In this document: positions 31,901 to 44,100 of the stretch, piece after piece | Layout of the letters: each line of letters begins with the position of its first letter | Position numbering within the stretch: position 1 is the stretch's first letter | NCBI GenBank assembly: GCA_016758905.1 | Contig: JAEPQZ010000007.1 | Location: 430,036 to 494,035 of the forward strand | Direction: 5' to 3' | Length of the DNA stretch: 64,000 nt | Source of the DNA: Umbelopsis isabellina | Lineage: Eukaryota > Mucoromycota > Umbelopsidomycetes > Umbelopsidales > Umbelopsidaceae | Made by a program: the position numbers and the translations under genes | Notes under the pieces: model-generated | The model's input: only the letters and a program-made list of their open reading frames with translations | What the model was told of the DNA's origin: nothing | Database searches by the model: none

Positions 31901-34416
31901 GCCTGTTGAAGACAACAGCATTCATGTTGAAACATCACCGCCAGCATCTCCTCGACCGACAGGAATGGGAGGTAGTGGCAGTGACAACTTGTTGACGACT
32001 CAGACATCTGCTCAACCTGATGCTCAGAGCCATGAAGCAACGTCTGTTGCTCCACCCCCGCCTCCTCCCCCACCACCACCTCCTCCACCACCACCAATGA
32101 TGCCTATTGCAACACAGTCGACACCTTTGTCAGTACAATTGACTAATCAAGCTCCAGCTCCCCCTCCCCCTCCCCCTCCTCCACCGCCGCCGCCACCTCC
32201 AATGACACCTATAGTGCCGTACTACTCGAACACACCGGTCAAGCATGCTGCAAAGACATCACCAACAAAAGAAATTACACAAGATGGTACCGACAATACC
32301 GCAGCTTCAGCTCCTCCACCACCACCAGCTGCACCAGCTCCTCCGCCTCCGCCTCCACCTACATTAGCACCTCGTCCAAATTCTGGATTGGTTACGCGAA
32401 AGATCATTGGACACGTACCTACTGTTAAGACACGAGCTCTTCAATGGCAGAAATTGAACGCCAGCGCCATTCAGAAAACCATTTGGGGAGTGAATGACGT
32501 TGACGAGAAAGCGTTGGAAGAAGAGCTTGACCTTGCTGGTGTGTTTTCATCGGCTGAATCCACATTCGCCCAAAAGGTCATTGCTACTCGTGCAAAAGCA
32601 AAGAAGGAACGCAAGCAAGAGATTACCATCATCAATCCCAAGAAAGCCCACAATATTAGTAAGTCGTTTGCACACTACGTTAAAATCTTCCTTTGTGCCA
32701 TTTCTAAATGCCATGCTCCTTCAGATATTGCTTTGTTGAGTAAATTCAAGCATTTGTCACTTGACGAAGTGCGAAAACGCATCTTGGCCTTCGATGAGAT
32801 ATTCTGCACAGAGACTCTACTCAAGAATTTGCAAGCAAACGCACCATTCCCAGATGAGATGGGCAAGATATCTGTGTTTGTGAAAGGAGCTTCAGAAGAA
32901 GACCTGAGCAATCTTTCAAAAGCTGATGCCTTTTGTGCCGAGGTAAGAGTTTTTCTTATATCACGCTATGCGCAACGCTGTATCTTACTAACTGTGTTAT
33001 CTAGATGATGAAAATCGATCGCTTCAAAGAGCGTATTGACCATATGCTGTTCAAGACTGAGTATTCTGAGAAGCTTCGTCACTTGAGCGACAACATGAAT
33101 GCTGTTCTAGATGCTTCTACTGCTATCAAGCAGTCTAAACCTTTGAAAGAGTTGTTGAATCTCATTCTAATGATGGGCAACTTTTTGAACAGCAGCAGTT
33201 TTCAAGGTGGTGCGTTTGGTATCAAGATTGCGAGTATTAATAAGGTGAGTAATCGATATTAAGATGACTTTGGTCATATCATACAGCCTTCTCATCCAAT
33301 CTTTGTTATAGCTGGTTGATACTAAAGCAGCAACTGAAAATACCACTCTTTTGCATTTCCTGGCAAGGGTGGTGGAGGAGAAACTTCCTAGAGTAAATGC
33401 TTTTGTGGATGACCTTGTTGATTGTGATGTCGCTTGCAAAGGTATAAATCTAAAAGTTATACCAGCATTCATATCCTTTCACAAAAACTAACAATTATTT
33501 TCAACGGTTTTTAGTTACCCTGCAAGACCTTATTAAGGAGTACAATGAGCTTCGCAGCGGGCTGCAACAGCTTAATCAGGAGCTTACGACGCATTACGAT
33601 GAAGAAACTTATGTGGCCAACCCTGGTGACAATTTCGCAAAAATCATGCACCAATTTTGTAGAGACGCCATTGAGAAGTTTAATGAATTAGAGATACGAT
33701 ATACTTCAATGGATATTGCCTATAAGGATGCTGTAACATTTTTTGGAGAAAACCCATCGGAAATGAAGCCTGATGAGTTTTTTGCGATATTCCGTACATT
33801 TATGTCAAGTTGGGAGGTAAGTGCACATATGTAACACACCATGGCTGTCATCAGACACTGATAATATCTTGCACAGCGAGCGAGAAAAGATCTCGTAGAA
33901 GAGAGGAAACGGGCGGAGATATTAGAAAAGACGCGCACTGCTGAAGCCGAACGAAAAGCTCGGGCACAGGAGCGTAAGCAAGTGGTGGATATCAGTGAAT
34001 GTAAGCATTGTTTAACAGGCACAACTATATATCATTTCCTTTTGCTAAGCATCGTGTTGCTTTTACTTTTTCCTACAGCCAATTCAGACGAAGACAAATA
34101 CATTATGGATAATCTATTGGAGAAGTTGAGAGCGGGTGAATTGGCTGCTAATACCAAAAAACGAACAGCCAAACGAAGAGAATCGATTCGTGAACGCAGA
34201 CTTTTGCGTAGCGACTCGGTTGTGATTAAAGCAGAAGACCTCCTCAAATATATTCAAAACGAAGAAGAATCAGCTTCCACTACTCCTAGACCTCCACGGA
34301 CACGATCTCGTAGATTGAACTCTAGCCGCTTACGAAGGCTTACGTCGCAGACTGGTTCTCCGATCTTGGATGATGATGTGGCAGAACATAGCGATGAAAA
34401 AGAGCATGATACCTGA
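28992..34416 (+). CDS. Diaphanous-related formin (Bni1/SepA type)
   Basis: Formins nucleate unbranched actin filaments under Rho GTPase control, here likely at hyphal tips and septa. Fourteen exons (starting 28992, 29289, 29794, 29947, 30082, 30477, 30896, 31195, 32725, 33005, 33312, 33515, 33877 and 34079) give about 1509 residues. A Ser-rich N-tail leads into the GBD/FH3 region (SWVRQFIDSRGLQAMTDALG, LVCEVMAFLCYC, GYEFFLSALQHLL), then coiled coil. FH1 at about 855-965 has three long polyproline runs. FH2 at about 985-1400 shows LQWQKLNAS...W, NIALLSKFK, and LILMMGNFLNSSSFQGGAFG. The C-terminal autoregulatory DAD reads NLLEKLRAGEL followed by a basic cluster (KKRTAKRRESIRERR). The third intron has 17 A residues directly before its AG. 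The domain order is complete, so the formin should be autoinhibited and Rho-activated. Confidence 0.95.
32055..32365 (+). repeat. Polyproline-encoding low-complexity tracts (FH1)
   Basis: Three CCN-rich stretches (about 32055-32096, 32155-32202 and 32318-32363) encode 10-16 consecutive prolines each, separated by ordinary sequence. These are the profilin-binding sites of the formin FH1 domain. Such tracts are length-variable. Confidence 0.9.
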
Positions 34417-34985
34417 GCGCACAAATGTCGACAAGACAGTCTGTGCACAACCTCTTTTACCTATTGTACAGGTTTTATATCTATAGTATTTTACCCATTA
34501 ATAAACCATATGTATAGCATTCATTTATTCAACATAGCATCAATTTAAGCTCATCGCCGGCAAAGAAAATCGATCCAACTTCAAAGTGAGACAGCCGTTA
34601 AGATCTCGATCGACAGCAGCGTTTGCCAGTATAAAACATCATAATATGGATTGATAAATGATGATATTGATGTTAATCATGGACTATGGATATATATATG
34701 CATCCTATAATTAATACAATTCTTTTTTCCTAAGGATTCAATGACATTTTATAGGATGCCAGTTGTTGCTAGCCGACACCAGCTTAAACAACTATCCTAA
34801 ATTTCAATCCAGACAATAGCCGGCACGCAAGCCAGGAATGGATGAGTCAGTTTCGCGCTCAAATTTTCCAAATGAGCTTACGTCACCCGATGGGCCGATT
34901 CCGCTGGTGAAGCCAGAGACGACACACACAAAAAAAAAAGTCCCGGGAATCTCAGGCAAGAAATCTACCTTCAACCCGACCCGTA
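34417..34985. other. Intergenic: formin 3' end and m-AAA promoter
   Basis: About 570 bp. AATAAA at 34500 serves the formin transcript. A TATATATATGC stretch at 34692-34702 lies about 290 bp upstream of the protease start. A 60-codon frame (34838-35020) overlaps the protease start in another frame and is not called. Confidence 0.5.
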
Positions 34986-37459
34986 ATGCTCAGCTCCAGA
35001 TTAGGCCAGATCGCCAATAGATCGGTCTCAATGGCTCGTTTCAATGCGAGAATACCATCAAGAGCTGTCCTTCGAACTGAAAACTCTCAGATCGGTCATT
35101 TCGCTCGACAACGTCGTCCTTATTCGTCTGAAAAAGATCAACCTAAAAAGCACAATGAACAAAATGCCGAGAAGGATTCAAAATCATCGGACAATGGCAA
35201 GCCTTTCAACATTCCTAAGGGTTTTGAAGGTTTCTTTGGTCGAAAGGCAGCCGATGGAAGTGCCAAGCGTGGAGCTGACGAAGCAGCCAAGCAACATGCA
35301 AAGAAAGCTTCAGGTGAAGTACCAAAACCCCCTCCCGGCGGTCCTAAAGGCAACGGTCCACCTGAGATTCATCTCAACCTCAACACCATTGTACCCACTT
35401 TGTTCGGTACCTGGCTTCTGTGGAAGATGACCTCGCCAACAGATAATTCTAGAGAAATTACCTGGCAAGATTTCCAGACCGAATTTTTGGATAAAGGCTT
35501 GGTCGACCGTTTGATGGTAGTCAACCGTAACAGAGTGAAGATTTTGTTGCGCCCTGAAGCATCGTCAATTGGAGCATCGCCTCAAGCCGTTTATTACTTC
35601 AGCATTGGTTCAATTGACAACTTTGAACGCAAATTGGATGATGCACAACGCGAACTCGGAATCCCTTCATCAGAACGTATTCCTGTTGCTTACCATGATG
35701 AAATCAGTCTAGGAAGCACCTTGTTGCACTTTGCACCTACTTTGCTGTTGGTTGGTGTCTTGTACTATATGACCAGACGTGCCGGTGGTGCTGGTGGCGC
35801 AGGCCAAGGCTTGTTTGGCATTGGCAAGAGCAAGGCCAAGATGTTCAACCAAGAGACCGACGTACGCACCAAGTTCAAGGACGTTGCTGGAGCAGACGAA
35901 GCCAAGGAAGAAATTATGGAATTTGTAAAGTTCTTGAAAGACCCCAGTCACTATGAGCGTTTGGGTGCCAAGATCCCCAAGGGTGCCATTCTGTCGGGTC
36001 CTCCCGGTACTGGTAAAACCTTGTTGGCCAAGGCCACTGCTGGTGAAGCCGGTGTTCCATTCTTGAGTGTTTCTGGTTCAGAATTCGTTGAAATGTTTGT
36101 TGGTGTTGGTCCATCTCGTGTCAGAGACTTGTTCGCTACCGCAAAGAAGAACGCCCCATGTATCATTTTCGTTGATGAAATCGATGCTATCGGTAAGGCT
36201 CGTGGAAAGGGTGGTCAGATGGGAGGAAATGATGAGAGAGAAAGCACTCTTAATCAACTCTTGGTTGAGATGGATGGTTTCAACTCAAACGAGCATGTCG
36301 TCGTTTTGGCCGGTACCAATCGACCAGATGTCCTTGACCCTGCGCTGATGCGTCCTGGTCGTTTCGATCGACATATCGCCATTGACCGCCCAGATATCAG
36401 TGGTCGTGCTCAAATCTTTAAGGTCCATCTCCGACCTATCAAGACCACAGAGGATATTGAACGACTCAGCAACAAACTCGCCGCTCTTACACCTGGTTTC
36501 TCTGGTGCTGATATTCACAATGTCTGTAATGAAGCTGCCTTAATTGCTGCTCGACATTTGAAGAACGAGGTTACCGAGATTGATTTCGAGCACGCCATCG
36601 AGCGAGTTATTGCTGGTTTGGAAAAGAAATCCCGAGTGCTCTCTCCAGAGGAGAAGAAGACTGTTGCCTATCACGAAGCTGGTCACGCTGTGGCTGGATG
36701 GTTCTTGGAGCATGCTGATCCTTTGCTCAAGGTTTCCATTATTCCACGTGGTGTTGCTGCTCTTGGATACGCTCAGTACTTGCCCAAGGACCAATACTTG
36801 TACTCCACCAAGCAACTCATGGATCGCATGTGTATGACACTTGGTGGTCGTGTTTCTGAGCACATCTTTTTCGATACCATTACTACGTAAGTCCACAAGC
36901 ACCATTAATCATCCACTTCCAATTATGCATTTAAATTAATCATTATTTATTTTCCCCAGTGGTGCCCAGGACGATTTGTCCAAGGTCTGCAAATTGGCAT
37001 ACGGTCAGGTTGCTACCTACGGTATGAACCCTGTCATCGGACCTCTTTCTTACCAAGACCCCAACGGACAAGAAAGTTTCCAAAAGCCATTCTCCGAAGA
37101 TACTGGCAAACTCATTGACGGCGAAGTTCGGAAACTGGTCAATGTAGCGTTTGAACGTACTCATAAATTGTTGACCGATAAGAAAGCAGAAGTTGAAAAG
37201 GTTGCTCAGCTTTTGTTAACAAAGGAAGTCATCAACAGAGAGGACATGGAGAACCTTCTTGGCAAACGCCCTTTCAAAGAGAAGACTGTATATGATGAAT
37301 ACGTTCGACCAAAGCCTGTAAGTGTGCGCTAAACATTTGTTGCTGTCAAATTGTTAATGTGCTCCTCACTCATACCGCTTGTCTATATTGTAGAGCTCTG
37401 CACCACCACCGTTCCCAGAAGATGTACCTGAACCACCGGTCACCCCCGATGTCAAATAG
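34986..37459 (+). CDS. Mitochondrial m-AAA protease (Yta10/Afg3-type FtsH)
   Basis: This inner-membrane AAA metalloprotease degrades misfolded membrane proteins and matures ribosomal and respiratory factors. Three exons (34986-36886, 36960-37317, 37394-37459) give 774 residues. A basic Ser/Arg-rich presequence comes first ([19 protein letters not shown]). Two membrane segments (near [12 protein letters not shown] and [17 protein letters not shown]) flank a small intermembrane-space domain, the two-pass layout of m-AAA and not i-AAA. Walker A is SGPPGTGKT (near 338), Walker B is [11 protein letters not shown], the SRH has RPGRFDRHI, and the zinc site HEAGH is near 563. The tail is Pro-rich. 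Afg3 and Yta12 form hetero- or homo-hexamers; I cannot tell which paralogue this is. Confidence 0.95.
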
Positions 37460-38159
37460 ATTCACAGATGAAATTATAGATTTTTGCTACAACTGATACA
37501 AGCAGCACCACCACCCATTTTTTTCATAATATGCCACAGATATGTAATGCCAAATCAATGGCCATTGTTCTTTCCTCTCTCTCCTTCCTCGATTGTTTGT
37601 AAAATTGTTTTCTTTCATTGGTAGACGATTCATTTCATTATTTTATTGTTACGCAATACCAAAATAGAGCTTGTAGAATAAAAGAAAAAAAAAACCATCA
37701 ATTTGTTTCGTTATTAATTAATGAGTGTAACCACGGCAAAATTTCGAAGGCACTGAAAATCCATTTAATTTGTTCAGTAAAATGATTTCCGATTTTTGAC
37801 ATGAGGCCGAAGCGAGAATGCAAGGTTTAGCAAGTGGTTGGGAAATGCGTAGAGCCTTAAATGACATTGGCCAATGCCATTGCCCAACCCTTTTTAATTT
37901 AATAGAAAAACTCTACACTTCGAACAGAGTGCAAGGATCGGCCGTAGTACAATATAGTTATTGTCATATTATAATGTTGAGTTGCTTTGAATAAAATGAA
38001 ATATGCAGATTGAGCATGACTGCTTCTTATTGGCAAGCTGGTGGATTTTTCTGTGCAACCAATTCTCGCGCCTGCCACCGTCCATCGACTTGCCTTGTTG
38101 ACATACTCTATTGAACCGCTGGGTTAGCTTCATCATCTAGTTCGATTCATGCATATTTC
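37460..38159. other. Intergenic: m-AAA 3' end and IRA upstream region
   Basis: About 700 bp. AATAAA at 37677-37682 lies 220 bp past the protease stop. The rest is AT-rich sequence leading to the RasGAP start, without a recognisable element or reading frame. Confidence 0.5.
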
Positions 38160-41100
38160 ATGAGTGTCGACACAAAGCTAATTCTAAGTCTGATAAACCG
38201 GGTGGCTGTCCGGGTAAGCATGACTTCCATCTTTGCTGTAGTAAAAATGTCACCCAGCCAATCTGTACACAACGTCTAATGTCATCCTTGTCTACTCTTT
38301 TTTTATAATTAGCTTCCGAGCAATAGTGGGAGAAGGCTCGAGAGTTTGGAAGCCGACCCTCTGATGCAGCAGACAGGTAAAGCATGCGTTCCGACTAGCC
38401 GGTAATTCACCTTCCCCACCATGGTACTAATACTCCATCTGTCTTGAATAGTTGCTGCGTTAATCGAGCTCTCCAAGTTTAGGCTGTCGACTATTGCCAA
38501 TCAGTTGATATCAGTGCTAGAAAATGTTTCCAAGGTAAGCTCTCGATGCAACAGTATCTATCACACAGCCAATTGGACAACACCAAACTCACATAATGCA
38601 ACCCACTATGCGTTAGTCTTCGTCATTATCAATGGATGATTATGTCCCATACGACGTTCTCCAATCGCAGCTCTTTATATTGCGGATGCTTTCAGCTTGT
38701 ATGCAGCATCATTGGAAGTCTTGCCGAGAAGCGTCACAGGATGCGGAGGACTCGGAAGAGTTCACGGGTGACGACGATGCAAGATCATTGCAGAGCAGTG
38801 AAGACAATGCCAGTGAGAATGGCCAAGACGCTGCCAGTGATCTTCCACCGGTTTTGGAAGATCCACCACCTCTCGACGAACCATTAGCAAAATATATTGT
38901 GAATGTCTTGATGCGATTTATCCATCAGATGGCCGCCATCGACGACAAGGCATTTGCTCACTACCCGAGCCATACTCCAGGCATTGCTCGATCCGAGCAG
39001 CATTTTTTGACATCTAATTCAGCTAATTCCACTGGCATTATCATTGATATTTACAAAGCTGCGTGTAGAGTTATTTTCTACACTAGCGCTAGTAATTGGA
39101 ACGTGATATTTGCCAAAGTCAAGGCTAGAATCTTGTATCTTACAACCACTTCTGACGAGCATCCTGAAACTGCTGATCTACGTCTGTTAGAATGCTCAGC
39201 GCTGAATTCTCAACGTCTAACCATGGTCTTGACGAGTACGTTGTTGGTGGTTATTATTGAGAACGCACACCTGACACTCACAAAAATCTCTAATCACTTC
39301 TTTTATTTCCAGCCCTATGCTCATCATTTTTGCATATGAAGAAAAATGCACAATTAGCCATAGCCGTTTCTTTACGAAAGGCTATCTGGGGCTGGATTGA
39401 GACGTACCCGGCCGAATTTGTACAGCTATGTCAATCTCAACGGCGCCTAGAAGGCAGCCCCGAGATTCTGTTTGATATATGTAATTCTCTGGCAGATACT
39501 TCGAAAAGAAAGGCTATCCTATGGCCTCTCCAAACTATGCTGCTTATTCTTTGCCCAGATGTTTTGATGGCTGCTGCCATGTCTGAGGGCCGGGGTACAC
39601 AATCTAAAAAGGTATGGCATGACATGGCTTGCATAGCATTGTGTGTGACCAAGAAGAAATTGTAAACCAAGTCCATTAACTCGGTGTTTTCACATTTATC
39701 CTAGTCCATCTTTTTAGACACGCTTCGCAAAACCTTACGAGGAAGTCGATCATCGGATCTCGCTTGTATTTGTTACGTCGATATCTTTAAGGCTTCTACT
39801 TATGTCTCGAAATCAGATACCTCGGCACTCCGACACCTGGTCCCAGAAGTGGAAAATGAAATCAAAGAAAAGCTTTTTGATATTAATCGACCTCTCAGTT
39901 CGGACAATTCCATCAGCAACTTGGGAATCTATGTTGATCAAAGAGCCCTCATGTCCGATTGCTTGATCGCACTCTTTCGGTTGAACCCAAGAAACACCGT
40001 CCGAAGCTTAGTACCCATCTGCTTGGATGATCGTGCTCCCACATTGTTCAAACTCAGCTTACTGAAGGCCTGCCTTACCCTTGCGTCGGATGAGGACTGG
40101 CTGTCATGGAATTCATGTATATCGATTGTTTATGGTGCGTTGTCTGCACCATTGAGAAAGCTGTTTTTGGAATTGGTGAAGCAAGAATACAACAAGAGCG
40201 AAGCAAGTTTTAATAATAGTAGTACCCGCAAGCTTAATATCGGCTCAAATGACAAGAAGCAAAAGAAGGAGATTCAAATGGAGAGTGATCAAAAGTATGA
40301 ACTTATGCTAGATTTGCTTAGAATATATCGTGTTGAGCCCATGCTGGCTATAATGGTAAATTATGGTTGATGACTAGTCCTCCCATATCATGGTTATTTT
40401 TATACTAACTGATTATGTAGGGTGACGAGGAAGATCGGTTTGAGCAAAACTGCTCTTTAATGCTGGGCATTACCAACTGCCTACGAGATCGTAGCCAAAT
40501 TATTCGCATGGCCGCGGCTGACTGCCTCTACAAGCTTCACGCAACAAATTATATTGTGCGTTGGAACCAGCCAAACAATATGATGGAAACCTTTTGGAAG
40601 ATCTCCTCAGTGGTTGTACTTGATCTGTCAAAGCAAATTCTTGATAACCGTGAAAGAGATGATAGTTTGAAAAGTTTGTTGGATCTGTTACGCAGATTGC
40701 TAGCAACTCGTAACGATTTCATTCGGGCACATCAAGACATTGCTTTGAATGGATCGGAGATCCGAGAAAGACTCCAAGCGTCAGTGGCACTGGAAATTGC
40801 TCTTCTGGTATTGCTTTGCTCGGCCGATACAGAGATTTGTTCGGGTGCTATTGCATGCTTTGGCCATTTATGCACCGAGGCTGATCTGACTGAAACACCA
40901 GATAGTCCTATGCAAAGCCCGCTCACTATTGTGGAGAATCTGCCTGTTTACGTCGAACTGTCTTCTGGTGGTGTTTTGGTAACTGGTCGCAAAGCGCAAC
41001 AGAAACGTATAAGGAAGCTGCTACGTATGATTTCCAATTATACCCCGGGAAATCTTGCAGCTTGGGAGGAGGCTTGGAAGCGTTGGAAATTACTTACTCA

Positions 41101-44100
41101 AATCATGACCAAACCGGTTGAAGAGTCCCGAGAAGAGGGATTCGATCAAGGCAAGAAAGTCGGTTCAATCTTCCACGACAAGCTGAACCGAAATATCTCC
41201 AAGCAATCGTCTACTGTATTTTCTCGCATCGAAATTGATGAGGAGCGATCCTTGGAGTGGCAGAATTATACAGGATTTTTGGCTGCCTTGGGTGGTTGCT
41301 GTTTAATGTCAGAAGTCGCTTCACCATCTCCCACAAAATCTCGAGCCCGCGCTGTTGATCAATATCGTCGTTCCACTGCACCTGGAGAATCAGCTGGCAT
41401 GGTTGACAAATTCATCATGGAAATGGTGGACCTTCTAGTATCGGACAATGTGCTAGTCCGCGAAGTAGTAAAGGAAACACTAGGAGCTGATCTATCACCA
41501 GGATTATTCGTCATTCTGTTCCGTCATTTGGAGAATGTACTTTCTCGCTGCTTTGATGCAACTGGTGAAGCTATTTGCAGTGAACGATATACCCTGTTTG
41601 TTGAACAGGCTATTTCCGTGCTCAAACTTGTGCTGGATCGTATTGCTGATCCAAGCGACAGTCTCTTCACCGTGGATTTCAGTGGTTTGATAAATCAATA
41701 CGCAATGTACCTCAACAAGCTTGGAACACACCATGTTGCACTCCGCATCAAGGTCAAAATGTGCCAACTTTGTGAGGTTTTAATGAATAAGAAGGATCAT
41801 ATCACTCTTAGACAGGAAATCAAGCTTCGTAATAAGCTGCTGGAAATTATTGTCGAGTGGACGAGCGACTTTTCTTTGGTAAGCCCTTCCTTTAATAATT
41901 AACATCGGATAGCTATTTTATGTTGTACTAATTCGCTTTCTTACCTACCATTGATAGAAACCTGATACTCAGTCAACCTTTAATTCAGTGGAGACATCTC
42001 AAAATGAAAAGCTTCATAGAGACTTGGATCAAGCATGTTTGAAGACTATTGTGGCTTTATTGCATCAACTGCCACTGCAACCACCGGAGCCTGTACATGA
42101 AACAGATCTTGGTCAAGTGAAAAGTAGACTATTCTACAAGTACTTTACTTTCTTCTTGAAGCTACTCAATCGCTGCAGAATATCAGAGGTGTGTATCTTG
42201 GAGTTTCAAATGTGCTCTATCGATGTTGTTATTACTCTCTCTGACCTGTTTACTTATTACTATTCTTCATCTTCATATTTAGATCGAATCTAGTCAACAG
42301 AGCCATCGTAATACTCAAGACTTGAGCATGGCAAGGGTATGTCTTGTCTATACGTAACGATACCAAACCTAAACTCTGTTACTTTAACTTATTCACCATT
42401 GTTCATTTAGGTCAAAGGTGCAGCCAAAGATCTGGGCTCGTTGAAAGATTATACGATTCTTGCCATGTCTAATCTACTCAGCGCTAATGTGGATGCTGGA
42501 CTGAAATATTCGCTGTCCATGGGTTATCATGAAGACACCCGTACAAGAACAGCCTTCATGCAAGTCTTGACGAATATCTTGAACCAAGGCACTGAATTTG
42601 AAACTCTAGCAGAAACAGCTTTGACTGATCGTTATGAGAAATTAGTTGACGTAAGTTGTTTTATCTGTGGTGCACATTGCCACTAATCAATCAAGCTGAT
42701 TATCTCTTTTGCCTATAGATGATTGTTGATGCCGATATGAACATTGCTATGTCTCTTTGTGACGTTTGTCCAATGTCCGATCTGGATGAAGTAGCTCACA
42801 TTTTGTTGACATGCTTTGAGTCTCGTCAAAAGACTTTGCCTCTGTTGAAGGCTGCTATCGAGAGAGAAGTTGCCAATACCGAGAGCGAGACGGAATTGTT
42901 CAGAAGGACAAGTATGGCGACAAGATTACTTTCAGCATTTGCCAAAGCCAATGGAGCCGAGTACATGAAAACTACACTGCATAAGGCTATGGAGATCATG
43001 TCCAATAAGCCGCCGGAAGAAAGAACTTTCGAATTGGATCCTTCCAAGGTCGAAAGCGGCGAGGACATTGCTCGAAACAAACAGAATGTCATCGATACTA
43101 CTGACTTGTTCCTGAACGCTATCTGCGCTTCTACTAATGATGCACCAAGAGCCTTCCGTGAAATTTGCTATTATATCTTGACTTCGGTGCGCGAGAGATT
43201 CCCAGAAGCCAAATATACGGCAGTTGGTGGTTTCATTTTCTTGCGTTTCTTCTGCCCAGCCATTGTGTCTCCAGAATCAGACGGTCTTTTCAAATCATCC
43301 CAGCCTCAGTCCAGAGAAATTCGCCGTGGTCAGCTCATCGTAACAAAGGTTATTCAGAACCTTGCAAATAATATCTTGTTTGGTGCCAAAGAAACATATA
43401 TGATCATTTTGAATGATTTCTTGACAAGCAACATCTACAAAGTAACCAACTTCTTGCGCGAGATGTCTAATCTTCCCAGCGGAAGCCCTACCGTACAAAC
43501 TGAGGAATCTACTACTCAAATGGAAGAAGGCGATTATGCCAAACTGCATCGCTACCTTTTTGATAATTTGGAACGTATGACCAGAGATTTGGCAGCTCGA
43601 AAGCCTACGTCCGCTCAGGATCCAGAGACAGCTCAGACGTGGAAGAAATCATTTGACAAGTTTTCCACTTTACTAGCTCAATTGGGACGACCACCGGAGA
43701 TACCACAGCATGATGTTAGCGTGCCTCGAACTTATACATATGGAGCATCCAACCAACTTTATACAGAGTTCATGCGTAGGAACTCACATCGCAGCATCGA
43801 GCCCATCAGTTCCAAGAACATCTTTTTCGAAGGTGGCGTTTCCAAGGCTGGAAGACCTGTGTTCTACTTCATTGCTCGCAATATCAGTGCTGATAACATT
43901 GATTTTGAGTTATTGATATACCATGTCTTGCAAGTTTTGGAAAGGTTTCTGAACAAGCCTGTCGAACTACTCTTTGATGTCACCCAATTTGGTCCTGGAA
44001 ATGAAATTCCCAACCAATGGCTAAACCAACTCCTCCAGCTTTTGCCTCCTGATGTGTCTGAGACTATTGCAACCATTTATATCTATAATGCCAATTCTCA

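Noticed and set aside
32222-32407. Gly-rich antisense frame in the formin gene
   Set aside because: It is the complement of the polyproline FH1 tract.
36540-36905. 121-codon antisense frame in the m-AAA gene
   Set aside because: It lies opposite a highly conserved protease domain and has no features of its own.
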